Of a DNA stretch of 64,000 nucleotides, positions 39,060 through 50,879 are shown piece after piece. How positions within the stretch are numbered: position 1 is the stretch's first letter; each line of letters begins with the position of its first letter. This stretch comes from Chamaecyparis obtusa. Taxonomy: Eukaryota > Streptophyta > Pinopsida > Cupressales > Cupressaceae. Under the pieces are notes generated by a model, which worked only from the letters and a program-made list of their open reading frames with translations, made no database searches and was not told where the DNA came from. The position numbers were made by a program, and so were the translations under genes. The DNA is taken from NCBI GenBank assembly GCA_027943335.1, contig BSBK01003560.1, positions 1,181,001-1,245,000 on the forward strand, in the 5' to 3' direction.

Positions 39060-40260
39060 CTTCCAAGATGACCACACATGAGCTTAGTGAGCTCAAGATT
39101 TAGTTAGAAGAGCTCTTGGAGAAAGGGAATATTTGACCTAGTGTATTACCTTGGGGTGCACCAATGATTTTTGTGAAGAAGAAGGATGGATCACTTAGGT
39201 TATGCATTAATTATTGACAGTTGAATAAAGTAACAATTAAGAACTGATACCCACTCCCTAGGATTGATGATTTGTTTAATCAGTTACAAGGTACCCAAGT
39301 GTTCTTGAAGATAGATCTAAAGTCAGGGTACCATCAGTTGTGGATTTTGGGGAGTGATATCCACAAGACTTCTTTTTGTATGAGGTATGGTCACTACAAG
39401 TTTACCGTGGTGCCATTTGGCCTCACGAATGCTCTAGTTGTGTTCATGAGACTCATGAATAGAGTATTTTGTACATTCTCAAATAAGTTTGTGGTAGTGT
39501 TCCTTGAAAACATTTTGATATATTCTTGCGATGAGAAGGAACACGAAGAGAACCTAAGATAGGTTTTGCAGTGCTTGAGAGAGAATCAGTTATATGGTAG
39601 CCTCTTTAAGTGTGATTTTTTAAGACTAGAGGTACATTATCTTGGTCACGTTATATCAGGTAATGGGATCTTTGTGGACCCATTGAAGATTAGAGCCATT
39701 ATGGATTGGCTGACACCCACCAATATTAGTGAGGTCAGGAGTTTTATTGGTCTAGTAGGTTATTACAGATGATTTGTGGTAGGATTTTCCAAATTAGCTC
39801 ATCCCATCACTTACCTTCAGAGAAAGGGGAATAAGTATGAGTGGACATAGAAGTGTGAGATAGATTTTCAAGAGCTCAAGAGAGCCCTCACCAGTGCACC
39901 AATTTTAGTAGTGCCAGATCCTTCAGTAGATTTTTTTGTATGCACAGATGCTTCATTGGATGGTTTAGGAGCAATCTTTATGTAGGATGGTTGACCTATA
40001 GCTTTTGAGTCTATGAAGCTAAAGACTCATGACCTAGAGCTTGCAGCGGTGGTTCATACCTTAGTGAGATGGTAAAAATTTATTCTAGGTCATCAATTTA
40101 AGATTCATTTAGATCACCAGAGCTTACAATATATCTTTACACAACCTAATCTTAACGCCAGATAAAGGAGGTGGATGGATTTCTTATGCGAGTACAATTT
40201 TGATGTACATTACACCAAGGGGAAGGAGAACCTAGTTGAAAATTCCTTGAGTTTGAGGTG
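39060..40260 (+). pseudogene. Gypsy 1 RT and RNase H
   Basis: The RT fingers are visible as LPWGAPMIFVKKKDGSLRLC and LNKVTIKN, and the palm as [13 protein letters not shown] (first catalytic Asp). The active-site box is [12 protein letters not shown] instead of F(L/I)DDILIYS: both catalytic Asp are lost (Glu, Asn). The connection shows [14 protein letters not shown], and RNase H shows VCTDASLDGLGAIF and KTHDLELAAVVHTL. Stops replace expected Arg, Gln or Trp codons throughout. Confidence 0.85.
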
Positions 40261-40479
40261 ACATGAGCTCTCATCTATGACTTCTAGTATAGATATGAGA
40301 GAGCACATTTTGCATCATTTTCCAGAGGATGGGGTATATGTTGAGGTTTGTCAATTTATCCATTCTTAGAGACCTCTTGAGGGGAGATTTGTAGAGTATT
40401 CACTAGAGTCTGATGGTCTAGGGGATGAATCTATGTACCATCTAGCGGTGATTTATGAGATTTTATTGTGCTAGAGGTA

Positions 40480-41747
40480 CACAAAGCACCTTATGCAGCT
40501 CATCTAGGAGTTAAGAAGTTACATGTTGATTTGAGACAATTGTATCATTATACAGGCATGAGATTGTAAATTTCCAGCATAGTTACTAGATGCCTAGAGT
40601 GTCGAAGGGTGAAGGCAGAACACAGTCATCCAAGTGGGATCCTATAGCCACATGAGATACCTGAGTGGAAGTGGGATACTATCTCCATGGACTTTATTCT
40701 TGGTCTCCCTATGTCCTCTCATCGTCATGATGCCATCATGGTGACAGTCGACACATTGACCAAAGTTACCCACTTCTCACCTGTTCGTACCACATTTATG
40801 GTGCCAACAGTGGCATAGGTGTTCTTGCAAGACATTTCTCAAACTTCATGGCATTCCTCATAAGATCATCTTAGATAGAGACTCTCTTTTTACATCCTCC
40901 TTTTGGAGAGAGCTTCAAGCAACATTGGGCACTAGGCTCAATTTTAGTACAACATATCATCCTCAAATAGATGGATAGAAAGAGAGGGTTAATTAGGTTT
41001 TAGAGGACATGTTGTGCATGTACATGATGGACCATCAAGTCAAGTGGGAGGAGTACCCTCATTTGGTCAAGTTTTCCTATAATAATGGGCATCATTCCTC
41101 TATAGGTATGTTGCCATATCAGGCCTTCTATGGTAGATCATGCAAGGCACCACTAAGATGGGATAGGATTGAGGATAGGGTATCTATTGGACCTTAATTG
41201 GTCAAGGAGATAGAGAAATAAGTGGTTTTGATTAGAGAGTGTCTTAGAGAGGCTCAGGATAGACAGAAGAAATATGCAGATGAGAAGAGAGTTGATTGAG
41301 AGTATATGGTCAGAGACAAAGTTTTCCTAAGAGTGTGCTTGCAGAAGATTCCAATCCATTTTTGAAAGGGCTCCAAGCTAGCACCTCACTTTGTTGGACC
41401 TTTCGAGATCTTGGAGAGGATAGGACTAGTTTCTTATTGTCTAGCCTTGCCACCTAGCCTGCCACACATCTACGATGTGTTTCATGTTTCCATGTTATGA
41501 AAATATATTTATGACGAGTCTCACATTATAGATTAGGATGCCTTGCAGGTGGAGTCAGATGGGCAGCTATTCTTGGAGCCCATTCACATTTTAGCCTAAC
41601 AAACCCTAGCACTTTAGGCCAGGGAGTTGCATCAGGTTAGGGTCGAGTGGGATTGTTATGATGAGGTCACAGCTTCATGGGAGGATGCAACATAGATGAG
41701 ATCATAGTACTACCATTTTGATGAACTCTAGGAGGAAGTTCATACCT
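40480..41747 (+). pseudogene. Gypsy 1 integrase
   Basis: The zinc-binding region is visible around YHYTGMRL and TRCLECRRVKAEH. The core has WDTISMDFILGLP (first Asp), IILDRDSLFTSSFW (second Asp, after a frame change) and TYHPQ(I)DG. The C-terminal region shows [16 protein letters not shown] and [12 protein letters not shown], the standard Ty3/gypsy GPF/Y module, then VEWDCYDEVTASWEDAT. Frame breaks near 40,830 and many stops make it inactive. Confidence 0.8.
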
Positions 41748-41759
41748 AGAGGGGAAGGA
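41748..41759 (+). other. Gypsy 1 polypurine tract
   Basis: AGAGGGGAAGGA lies directly before TGTGAGGCCTCACCCC. Its place just past the integrase end supports it as the plus-strand primer. Confidence 0.65.
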
Positions 41760-43170
41760 TGTGAGGCCTCACCCCAATCCATCATAGCACTACTGATACA
41801 TTCATATTTTGATACTTGATGATTTGAGATTTTTATACACTTCTTTTGATCGATTTGATAGTGACTCATGTTATTATGTCTTATGATGATGATTATATTA
41901 TATGGATTCTATTTTTTTTATGAAAAATAGAACCTAGATCATATTGTTGTTTTTTATACATGCTCAAATATGTATTTTGATGAGAAAGACTTAATCATGG
42001 TTTGATTTAATTATTGCATGGATTATGTCTTAAATGTTAAGGAATGATATTGATGATATGTTATGATGATAGAATTCTACAAACACTATGTTTGAGCATT
42101 ACCTTAATGAAAATTGTAATTAGAAATTGAATTCTACATATTGAATAACATCTGCAAATTATGTAACCTTGAATTGTGTATATATATATTTATATGTGAT
42201 GATTGTTCCCTTGGACTACTGATACTTGATTTTAGTGTATAGGAAAGAAAACCATGAAACTATTTAGAGAACCAGGGCTAAATATATGTGCAATTAAGAA
42301 ATCCTAGGTTTTTAATCTATCGAAGAGATTGAAACCTCTTTGTAATGTGATTTTATTTGTAAACATAATTTGGATGCATGTTACTAGATTAAATTTACTT
42401 TGTTATTTGGATATGTCACTTGTAAATGTGAAGTGTATTTTATGGTGTCACTTGACACTTGTGATGTATGTATGGATAGTGACATGTCAATTAGGGTTTT
42501 GGCAAGAATCTCCCAACCTACTAGGATATTTTATTAACCCCACTTGCATTTAGATGCTATGTAGGTTTCACATCAAGTTGAATTTCAGATTCAAACTCAA
42601 CTTGAACTTTAGAGGGGTTAAAAGTGACCCTAGGGTAACCATGTGGGGGTACCTTGAGTTAGGGGCTAGATTTTGCCTATGGGAAAGTCTAGATCACAAT
42701 TATGGCCCTCCAAAAAGGTTGATCTTTAAGAAAGGCAAAAATGGAGAAGGCCACATGCACTTGACTTATCCCACACTCCTTGCTAAACTCACCACTAAGA
42801 GGGGGGAGATAAGAGGTAAGGCCAAGGACTAGTGATCAAATCATATTTATTGCTAGATCATGAGTAGGATTTGGAGGCATTTTCAGAGGGCTTGGAGAGA
42901 CTTAGTGGTTGTTCACCCACTCTCTAATTTTAGAGACACTTAGGGTTTTGGATTTGGAGAAGGAAGAAAAAGAAAAGGGAAAAATGGCTCTTCTCAAAAC
43001 TCATTTACCATTTGCATTGGACCAAGGTTGGTGATCTTTCCATGAAGGAATGACTATCTGTAATTTTAGTTTGAAACATTGTAGTACATAATGAATAAGT
43101 AGATCTTGCATGCTATCCATGTTATGTAAATTTTGTTATTGTGTTGTTGGGTTTGGGTGGATGTGGATTC
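41760..43170 (+). repeat. Probable gypsy 1 3' LTR, left part
   Basis: It begins TGTGAGGCCTCACCCC after the PPT and has no coding domain. A 92-codon open stretch at 42,554 has no signature. The segment is interrupted at 43,170 by gypsy 2, and the continuation would start at 55,131. The far end and a 5' partner were not found, so the LTR call rests on its position. Confidence 0.55.
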
Positions 43171-46100
43171 TGTTGCCCCACTTTTCACCCCATAACCATG
43201 CTGTCAAAGTGGAAGATTTTGATCTCATAGTTATGTCTGGTCATGTCTCAGTCTAGGTCTAAGTCTTTCATTGGATAGGCTATCCTTGTCAGGTTCCCCT
43301 GCTATTGTCTTATCTTTTCTAGCCGAGTGGGTTATTTGGAAGTCTTATCATAATGGGTAGGTTATAGATCCTAACTCAGCAAGGATAATGTGCTCCTATT
43401 GATGTTCTTTCTCAAGCAGAATGATGATTGAAAGTCATGATCTCTAGACATTCACAAGAAATCAGAGAAAAGATCTCTCATATGAATAATGTAGGGATAG
43501 AGCTGGCATTAGATTATTCAGAATTCCACTTCATATTGTAGTGTGTACAATCCAATTGAAGAAGAAATTGCATCTGAAGACATTGATTTCTATTAAAAAT
43601 CTGTAATCTAAAGGGTTCTCAAGAAGTGTTCCTAGATAATTGTAGAATGAGAAGGTGATTACCAGGGAAGAATACACTGTTGATCCCAACATCAAGCAAG
43701 TGATAGCATTATATCTACTGATTTGACATCAACCTTCAGGAGCAAAATATGGACAGTTACAGATTGGATCACCTCTAAGATTGTTTACAGCTTTGGGGCA
43801 AGGTTCAAATAATGGTACTTTGGATAGAAATCTTTTATTGATTATAAGATTATGAATTCAATTTTCTAAAGGCTCTTTGATTAAAGAAATCACTCTAAGA
43901 AGATAAACTAATGTCAGCATTGCATTACTGTGAAGAAAAGAGAAGATGTAATTATATGTGTTTTCATCATATAACCGTGCCACATTATGTTTGATCTCAT
44001 CGAGTCACAAAAGAATTGACTCTGATGATGAGAAAGTCATGACATCTCAAGCAATGAGAATGTGTTGATGATTATACAATGATGTGTGGATGTGTTTCTA
44101 CGTTCTCAAGCCTATACACTGATGCAAATGTAATATGTAACATAGCTCATAAAAATGAAGATGGTTATCTGAAGTTATTGATGGAGAGTGGTAGTACTAT
44201 GCTGCTTGTGTTGGGTTAGAAAAGAGCGGTCGCATGATCACATGGATTAAAATATTGCTATGCGATCATGTGACAATGAAGCCTACTGGGACCCGCATAC
44301 ACTCACAGCGCAAATGCGATCATGTGAGATGAAGCCATGAGGAGTGATGAGTCCAAGGTTTATATGCAAGGCCAAGATCGACGGATGCCGCTATTCCTCC
44401 TTAGTATCGAAGATGCTTGGCAATAAAGTGGGATCCTTCCACATGTCCAGGTGGGACTGAAGATGCTTGTAGAGTTGACCAATCATGGAGTGGTCGCATG
44501 ATTGAATCAGTAAAATTATAGCCTTGCGATCATGTGACAAAATAGTGAAAGCCCTGCGGTAGGTGTGTGGTCACAAGATCGCATGACTGAGAGAACTATC
44601 TTGCGATCATGGGAGATCTCACTACATGTTCCAGTGGGTCCGAAGGCATTTATACTATGTGGCATGCTAAAGGAGAATCAACGGAGGTCACAAGATCGCA
44701 AGACTAAGAGAACTGTCTTGTGATCATGCGAGATCTCGCCATGTGTTCCAGTGGGTCTGAAGGCATTTATACCATGCGGCATGCTAAAGGAGAATCAACG
44801 AAGGTCGCAAGATCACAAGATTGACAGAACTATCTTGCGATCATGTGAGATCTCACCACATGTTCCAGTGGGTCCGAAGGCATTTATACCATGTGGCGTG
44901 CTAAGGGAGAATCAACAGATGCCACTTTGTCTCTATGGTGTGGAAGATGTCTTGCGATCATGCGGGATGTGAACACATGGAATGGTGGGGTCACAGGCTC
45001 TTAGTTGTGGTCTCCAGATCTACGATCCTCGCTTTGTTGCTATGGTGTGGAAGATGTCTTGCGATCATGCGGGATCTTGCCATGTGGTTTGACACCCGAG
45101 CTTGGCATAAAATAAAAGATTGTTATTTCAAAGTTTATTAAGCACATGCTTTAAGTTATTCAAGCACTTAAAGTTGACGGGCGGAAAATGGGAGACTTGT
45201 TACTCTACTGTCATGGGTTTCACATCTTCTATGTGCATTTTCTGCAAGGAGTATTTAGCAATTGCACAGTTTGTCATTTGTGGTATTGATGATGTATTTT
45301 TCAGAGATTGATGGGTTTCTTAGTGGAATAAATTAAAGATGAATCCAGTGTTGAAGTGCTTAAAGGAAGTGATGAATACTTGATATCAACCATGACAAAA
45401 GGAAGAATAGCAGTTTCTAATGTGTCAATAATGGTGATCTTTGCCATTTAGCCTTATCGAAGAGTTAGATGAAAAGATAAAGTCTTTTCAGTTCTTCCTT
45501 GTTGTGATGTTGAAACACCTATTTTTAGTCTTTTCAAATTTTGGAAGTTGAAACACTTGGTATTCCCATGAAAGGGCGTATGCTTGTAATCTCTATACAT
45601 TCTATTGTAAAAGAAACATGGGGGTCAGCAAATTTTTGGTGTAAGAGACTTGATGTTGCAGAGACAATTGAAAGTGTTTTATGTCAATTATTTTATGTTC
45701 CAGTTAGCTGATAGTTGTTAGTTATATGATTCTTTCTCTTAATCTGAATTGCAGTAGGAAGGAAAGGATGTTTCATTCCTTTGTTTTGAAGATGTGAATA
45801 AACCTAGTAGGATGTGCTGTGGGATATTCAGAGAAGGATTCATTAGAGGTTTTTCATCATTTCATTTATATCTCTGTTAATAGTTATTGTAGATTAGTTA
45901 ATGCTAAGTGTATGAATTCATAGGATTTGTGAGTTCTATAGCTCGGTTCATAGATTAGAAAGCTCTCCTTGCCTGGATGAAGTTCTGTTTAGGCTTAATT
46001 CAGTTTGCCTCTCCTTCTCTCAGGTTAAGAGCATACCCTATGTTAGTTTTAGGATCAAAACATAATTCATTACATATCATTCCAAAAGGGATCTATACCT

Positions 46101-46228
46101 ACCAATTCAGAGAAAAGCTAGTAATCAGAAAATGGCTTTTCAACTGTTGTAAGCAGATGTTGTTCATCATTTGGGCATTAAGAGTTATTTCCACAAGAAA
46201 CAAGAAAGGACAAATCTGTTTACTAATA
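43171..46228 (+). repeat. Gypsy 2 5' LTR
   Basis: 3,058 bp, starting TGTTGCCCCACTTTTCACCC and ending ACTAATA (CA mutated to TA). It contains three 117-bp tandem units (44,569-44,919), many GCGATCATG words, and an extra copy of about 107 bp at about 44,975-45,080 that the other LTR lacks. Open frames at 44,751-46,240 are within the LTR and have no known domain. Confidence 0.9.
44569..44919 (+). repeat. 117-bp tandem repeat in 5' LTR
   Basis: Three units start at 44,569, 44,686 and 44,803, each with GGTC(A/G)CAAGATC, GAGAGAACTATCTTGCGATC and GGCATTTATAC. The matching array in the other LTR is at 53,573-53,923. Confidence 0.9.
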
Positions 46229-46236
46229 GATTTTTG

Positions 46237-46256
46237 GTGACTCTACTGGGGACACA
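46237..46256 (+). other. Gypsy 2 primer-binding site
   Basis: TGGTGACTCTACTGGGGAC begins within a few bases of the 5' LTR. Tat and Ogre elements carry the close relative TGGCGACTCCGCTGGGGA, complementary to a plant tRNA 3' end. The C-to-T differences fit the decay seen elsewhere in the element. Confidence 0.8.
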
Positions 46257-46305
46257 AATAGTCATTTGATCAGTAAGCTACATCATCCTGGAGTGAATAA
46301 GATTC

Positions 46306-47640
46306 CTCAGGAGTACCAGAGAACAGGGTGGACGAGATTCTACATTTGATACATTAGCAGAGCTTGGTTTTCCCATCCTAGAAGTTCCTAGAAAGAAAGG
46401 AGAAAGGAAAAGTCAGAGTAGGCCTTCTTCTCCTATTAGAAATTGAAGCACTTCACAAAATGCTTGTCAAGTGTTAACACTTCACGGTACCACTACTCCC
46501 CCAGTTGTTAATTTTCCACCATACTATGCTAGGACTGTCATGGCTGCTCCATGGGCTGCTGCAGTAGGGCCATTAGCACTAGCAACTTATCATCCACTCC
46601 CTACTAGATCAAGAAAAAATTTCCCTAAGTTTTCAGGAGATGGGAAAGTCACCATTGATGAACATATTAAAGCCTTCTTTGCTACTACTCATATTTTAGG
46701 GGTGGCACATGAGGACATTGCTGTGAGATTATTTGTTGAGACTTTAACAGATAGTGCAGCGGATTGGTTTTATCATCTAGATGATGTTTCTATCACCAAT
46801 TGGAATGCGATGAGAAAAACATTTGAGGATCATTTTAAGACAAAAAAAGATGAGCATCTTTTATTGACACAATTGACATCCATAAAAAAATAGCCTCAAA
46901 TGAGCATGAGGGATTTTGTAGCTGCCTTCAATAAGATTGTTAGTAGAATCCCTGTTGCAGATAGACCTACTGCTGGTAATCTTAAAACATTTTTCATAAG
47001 TACAATGCCTCCGGATATCAATTATGAGTTAAGAAATGCATGTCCCACAGATTTAGCAGATGCACAAAAGAAAGCTATCGAATGTGAAGAAGATTTAAAT
47101 TTCAGCAGGAAAATGGAAAATAGAGTTACAAAATAAAGGAAGTTCAAGTAGTACCTCGTCATCTGATGAAATGATTCAAAAATTGTCCAATGAATTGATT
47201 GCTATGAAAAGGCAATTACCAAGATTCAATAATTCTAATCAGCGTAATTTTTAGAATATGCCTGGAAGAAACATGGACAATAGATTTTCGTAACTTACAG
47301 GCCTTCAACCTAGGTTGCAGATTGAAGCCGCACCAAAAAAAGGAAACATGTGCGTGTTTCATTTGACTACAGATCACACTAATGAGAACTATCTAGGAAT
47401 TGCCCGTATGATGCAGTTATTGACCACCAATGAACTGAATATAGCAACTCCTATTGAAGAAGAGGATACATACTCAACTGGTGACTCTAGAAATTTATTT
47501 GTGGAGTATGAATCTGATTCTGAATCTAAAGGTGAATGTTTTGCTACTATTGATGGAAATTCATATATGGTGCTCACTCGGAATCAAAAATTAAAAAAAT
47601 CAGTCTTCCAGCCAGCCTCATAAAAGTGATCCTAGTCCTA
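46306..47640 (+). pseudogene. Gypsy 2 gag
   Basis: Coding-like sequence starts near 46,306 (GGRDSTFDTLAELGFPIL), crosses a TGA at about 46,444 and continues through PRKNFPKFSGDG-like retrotransposon-gag sequence with HIKAFFATTHILGV, VRLFVETLTDSAADWFYHLD and MRDFVAAFNKIVSRIP. Stops occur at 46,892-46,894 and 47,134. The following acidic linker (EEEDTYSTGDSRNLFVEYES) leads to the protease. No clear zinc knuckle is visible; CVFHLTTDHTNENYLGI may be its remnant. Confidence 0.8.
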
Positions 47641-47919
47641 TGATAAACAGTGTTGATACTGATCAGAAGGCGTTAAGCTCCCAACCAGGTAAAGATAAAT
47701 TATCTTTTGATGCTGTTCAATTCTGTGAAGAGTCAAAAATTTAGATTTCTTTTCTGGACTATTTAAAATTGCATCCTTCAGAATTTAAAAGATTAGTAGA
47801 ACGGTGTAAAGGAAGTATTTTAGAATTAAACAATAATGCTACTATGGTTGAAAAGGATGAAACATTCACTGCTGATTTGTTTAAAGAAGAAGAATTTACT
47901 GTGTTAGCAACGTCACCTG

Positions 47920-48300
47920 GATAAAAACCTCATCCCTTCTATGTTTCACTCTATGTTAATGGATGCAAATTAAGTAATTGTATAATAGATTTAGGCGCAT
48001 CAGATAATGTCATGCCTTATTCTGTAGCCAAAGCTTTGAATCTTAATCTCACTAAGGTGTATAGGAAATGTTATTCGATGGATGCCAAACAAGTTCCCTT
48101 AGTTGGCCAGATCAAGGATGCACAAGTAGCTTTGACATCTCATCCTGAGAAGAAACTTTTGATGACTATCCTGGTAGCTGACATTCCGGCAAGCTATGGG
48201 CTTCTCTTAAGTAGAAGTTTTTGAAGAGACTTAGGAGGAGAAATAAAGCTAGATTGGTCTCATGCTATCATACCAATTGGGAATAAGAAAATCAAATTGG
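47920..48300 (+). pseudogene. Gypsy 2 protease
   Basis: The motif SNCIIDLGASDNVMPYSVAK is at about 47,975-48,030. The family's DSGA reads DLGA, a Ser-to-Leu change that needs a single C-to-T. The C-terminal strand region shows ILVADIPASYGLLLSRSF, followed by TGA where TGG (Trp) is expected. It belongs to the retropepsin family. Confidence 0.8.
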
Positions 48301-48463
48301 ATCCTGAGGAAAAAGTGAAGTATACAGTCATGAAATCAGACGATCCTAAGGCTCAAATACTTTATCAAGAACTAGAATTTGGTAATTACATGCTATTTAC
48401 TAAAGAATCTCTAAATGGGAATAAGGATGAAGATGGTAATGAAAAGAAATCAGGTGAAGAAAA

Positions 48464-48860
48464 GGAATTATCAGACTTATGGGTTCTTGAATTTGATGGA
48501 AGTTGTTCTTCATCAGGATCAAGTGCAGGTGTTGTATTGATTCCTCCTCAAGGAGAACCTGAACCTATGGCATTCAAATTAGAGTTTGGAAATACCAATA
48601 ATACTGCTGAATATGAAGCCTTACTACTGGGATTAGCAGCAGCAAAAGAAAAAGGTGTTAAAGAGCTGAAAGCTCGAGGTGATGCAGAGCTTATTGTGAG
48701 ATAGGTTAGAGGACAATATTCAGTGAAGAATCATAGATTAAAAAACTACAAAAATAAAGTTTGGGATCAGATAGAAGGTCTGGATGCCTTTTCTATTGAA
48801 GCAATACCAAGAAAGCTAAATACAAAAGCTGATTCATTGGCTGTCTCTGTGTCTTTGTTG
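48464..48860 (+). pseudogene. Gypsy 2 archaeal-type RNase H, before RT
   Basis: The domain shows WVLEFDGSCSSSGSSAGVVL (first Asp), NTAEYEALLLGLAAAKEKG (Glu), ELKARGDAELIVR then TAG and VRGQYSV (third Asp), and AIPRKLNTKADSLA (fourth Asp). This is the RVT_3 type of RNase H known as a second RNase H in Tat elements. All four acidic residues are present; only the TAG (likely CAG) interrupts it. It lies between protease and RT, whereas the Tat layout I know has it between the gypsy RNase H and integrase. Confidence 0.85.
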
Positions 48861-49179
48861 TTGCCTCATCCAGACTTTAAAAATAAGAAATATCAGATTG
48901 AAGTTGTATATCGAGCTGCTATCCCAGATAATATAGATTCATGGTAGGTGTTTGAGGATGACAAAAGCTTGCAATTATTTTTAGAAAATGGCAAAATCAG
49001 TTCTGAATATCAGCATGAAAAAGATGAGGAATGTTCCAGCCATGGAAGAAATGAAAAGCAAGTTAATGAAGTTCAAGTACCAGGTGATATTATTCCTCCT
49101 TATTTTGTATCTTTAGAGAAGTTGTTTAATAGGCATGATGCTTATATAAAATAGAAAAGAGCAAGAAAAGAGTCTAACA

Positions 49180-50650
49180 CTGGTGAGTATGAAGGAGTAA
49201 ATATTGGTGATGATGATAATCCTGAGTTGATTAATATTGGCAAATGTTGTTCGCTTGGAGAGAAAGAAGCTACCAGGCTGCTCTTTCTAGAATACAGAGA
49301 CATTTTTGCTTGGAGCTATAAAGATTTGAAAAGCTATGGAGGTGGAAAAGTGAAACATCAGATTCCTTTGAAGCCTGATGCAGTACCCTTCTGACAGAAG
49401 CAAAGAAATTATAATCCTAAAGTTGCAGATGCCATATTCCGAGAGGTGGATAAAATGTTGAAAGCTCGAATCATTTATCCTATCCATCACTCCACATGGA
49501 TAGCTAATATAGTGCCAGTGCGGAAGAACAGAGAAATTAGAATTTGTGTTGATTTTTGGAATTTGAATGAGGCATCTCTTAAGGATAACTTTGCACTTCC
49601 CAATATGGATTACTTGCTGCAGATAGTGGCTGGATCAGAAATGATGTCCATACTTGATGGATTTTCTGGTTACAATCAAGTTGAAGTTGAGGAAAAAGAT
49701 CAGCATAAGATGGCATTTACTACACCATGGGGTACATTTGCATACTATTGGATGCCTTTTGGGCTCATCAATACTGGTGCCACCTTTCAGAGATGCATGA
49801 GTAAGACATTTGCTGATTTGAAGGATGAAATCATAGTAATATATTTAGATGATCTTATTGTATTTTCAAAGAAAAGAAAGGATCACATTGAGGATTTGAG
49901 AAAAGTATGGTAGAGATGTCAAGATGATGGGATTTCTCTCAATCCAAAGAAGTTTGTGTTTTGTGTAACAAAAGGAAAAATTCTTGGCCATATAGTCTCT
50001 CAAGAAGGAATCAGAATTGATCCAGAGTGCGTTGAAGCCATCAGAAGATTAAGTCTGCCAGTAAATAAAATGAGAGTTAAATCATTCTTTGGCCAAGTCA
50101 ATTTCTTGAGGTGTTTCATACTAGACTTTGTTGAAACAACTAAATGCATCATAGATATGATGAAAGGTAATTCAAATTTTAAGTGGAGTGAAGAAGGTAA
50201 GCAAGCTTTTCAAAATATTAAAAATGTCATTGCTCATGCCCTAGTATTATGTCATCCGGATTATAGTAGAGATTTTATTATTTACTGTTATGCCTCCGAA
50301 CACACTTTATCCGCCATACTATTGCAGAAAAATGATGAAGACATACAAGCTCCAATTGCTTTTATGAGTGTTCCTCTGAAAAATCATGAGTTAAAATATT
50401 CTCAGATTGAAAAGCATGCATTTTCAGTAGTCAAGGCATTGAAAAACTTTAGATTTTACATCTTGCATTCACATTCTATAGTTTATGTGCCAGATGTAGC
50501 AGTTCAAAGTGTGCTGACACAGCAAGAGGTGGGATGCAATACCAGAGTTCATGGATAGCAAAAATGCAAGAATATGATATAGAAATTTTCCCTACCAAAC
50601 TGATAAAGGGTAATGCTTTGTGTAGAGCAATTGCAGAGGATAAAGCTAAA
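49180..50650 (+). pseudogene. Gypsy 2 RT and gypsy-type RNase H
   Basis: The leader shows RDIFAWSYKDLKSYGGGKV, then TGA in place of Arg before QKQRNYNPKV. RT shows STWIANIVPVRKNREIRICV, SILDGFSGYNQVEV (first Asp), TFAYYWMPFGLINTGATFQR and the intact IVIYLDDLIVFSKK box. TAG at about 49,912 replaces Gln. RNase H shows FIIYCYASEHTLSAILLQKN (first acidic residue now Tyr), KNHELKYSQIEKHAFSVVKA and, after a frameshift near 50,540, EIFPTKLIKGNALCRAIAED. The RT is well kept, while RNase H is damaged. Confidence 0.88.
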
Positions 50651-50879
50651 AAAGAACCAGGAAGATCTGAAGAAAAACAACTAGTTCTAGTTGTGGGTCT
50701 TCAGGATACATGGTTTGAAGACATCACTTACTTCCTAACATATGGAGAATGTCCAGAAGGCATGACATCAAGACAAAGAAGAGATCTCAGGTTAAAGGTA
50801 GCTAAGTTTATGATTTGGGATGGTAAGCTTTTTAAGAAGGCAATTGATGGCACTTTTCTTAGATGTGTAGATAAGTAGC

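Larger units (their letters stand above)
37440..41747 (+). mobile_element. Ty3/gypsy 1, decayed internal region
   Basis: Gag, zinc knuckle, protease, RT, RNase H and integrase remnants occur in the usual Ty3/gypsy order on the plus strand. About thirty in-frame stops are visible from RT to the end, mostly TGA or TAG where the family has CGA, CAG or TGG. The 5' LTR is not recognisable. The 3' end is set by a purine tract at 41,748-41,759. Confidence 0.85.

Noticed and set aside
44751..46240. Several open frames in the 5' LTR of gypsy 2, with counterparts in the 3' LTR
   Set aside because: They lie in LTR sequence, differ in frame integrity between the two LTRs and match no protein family I know.
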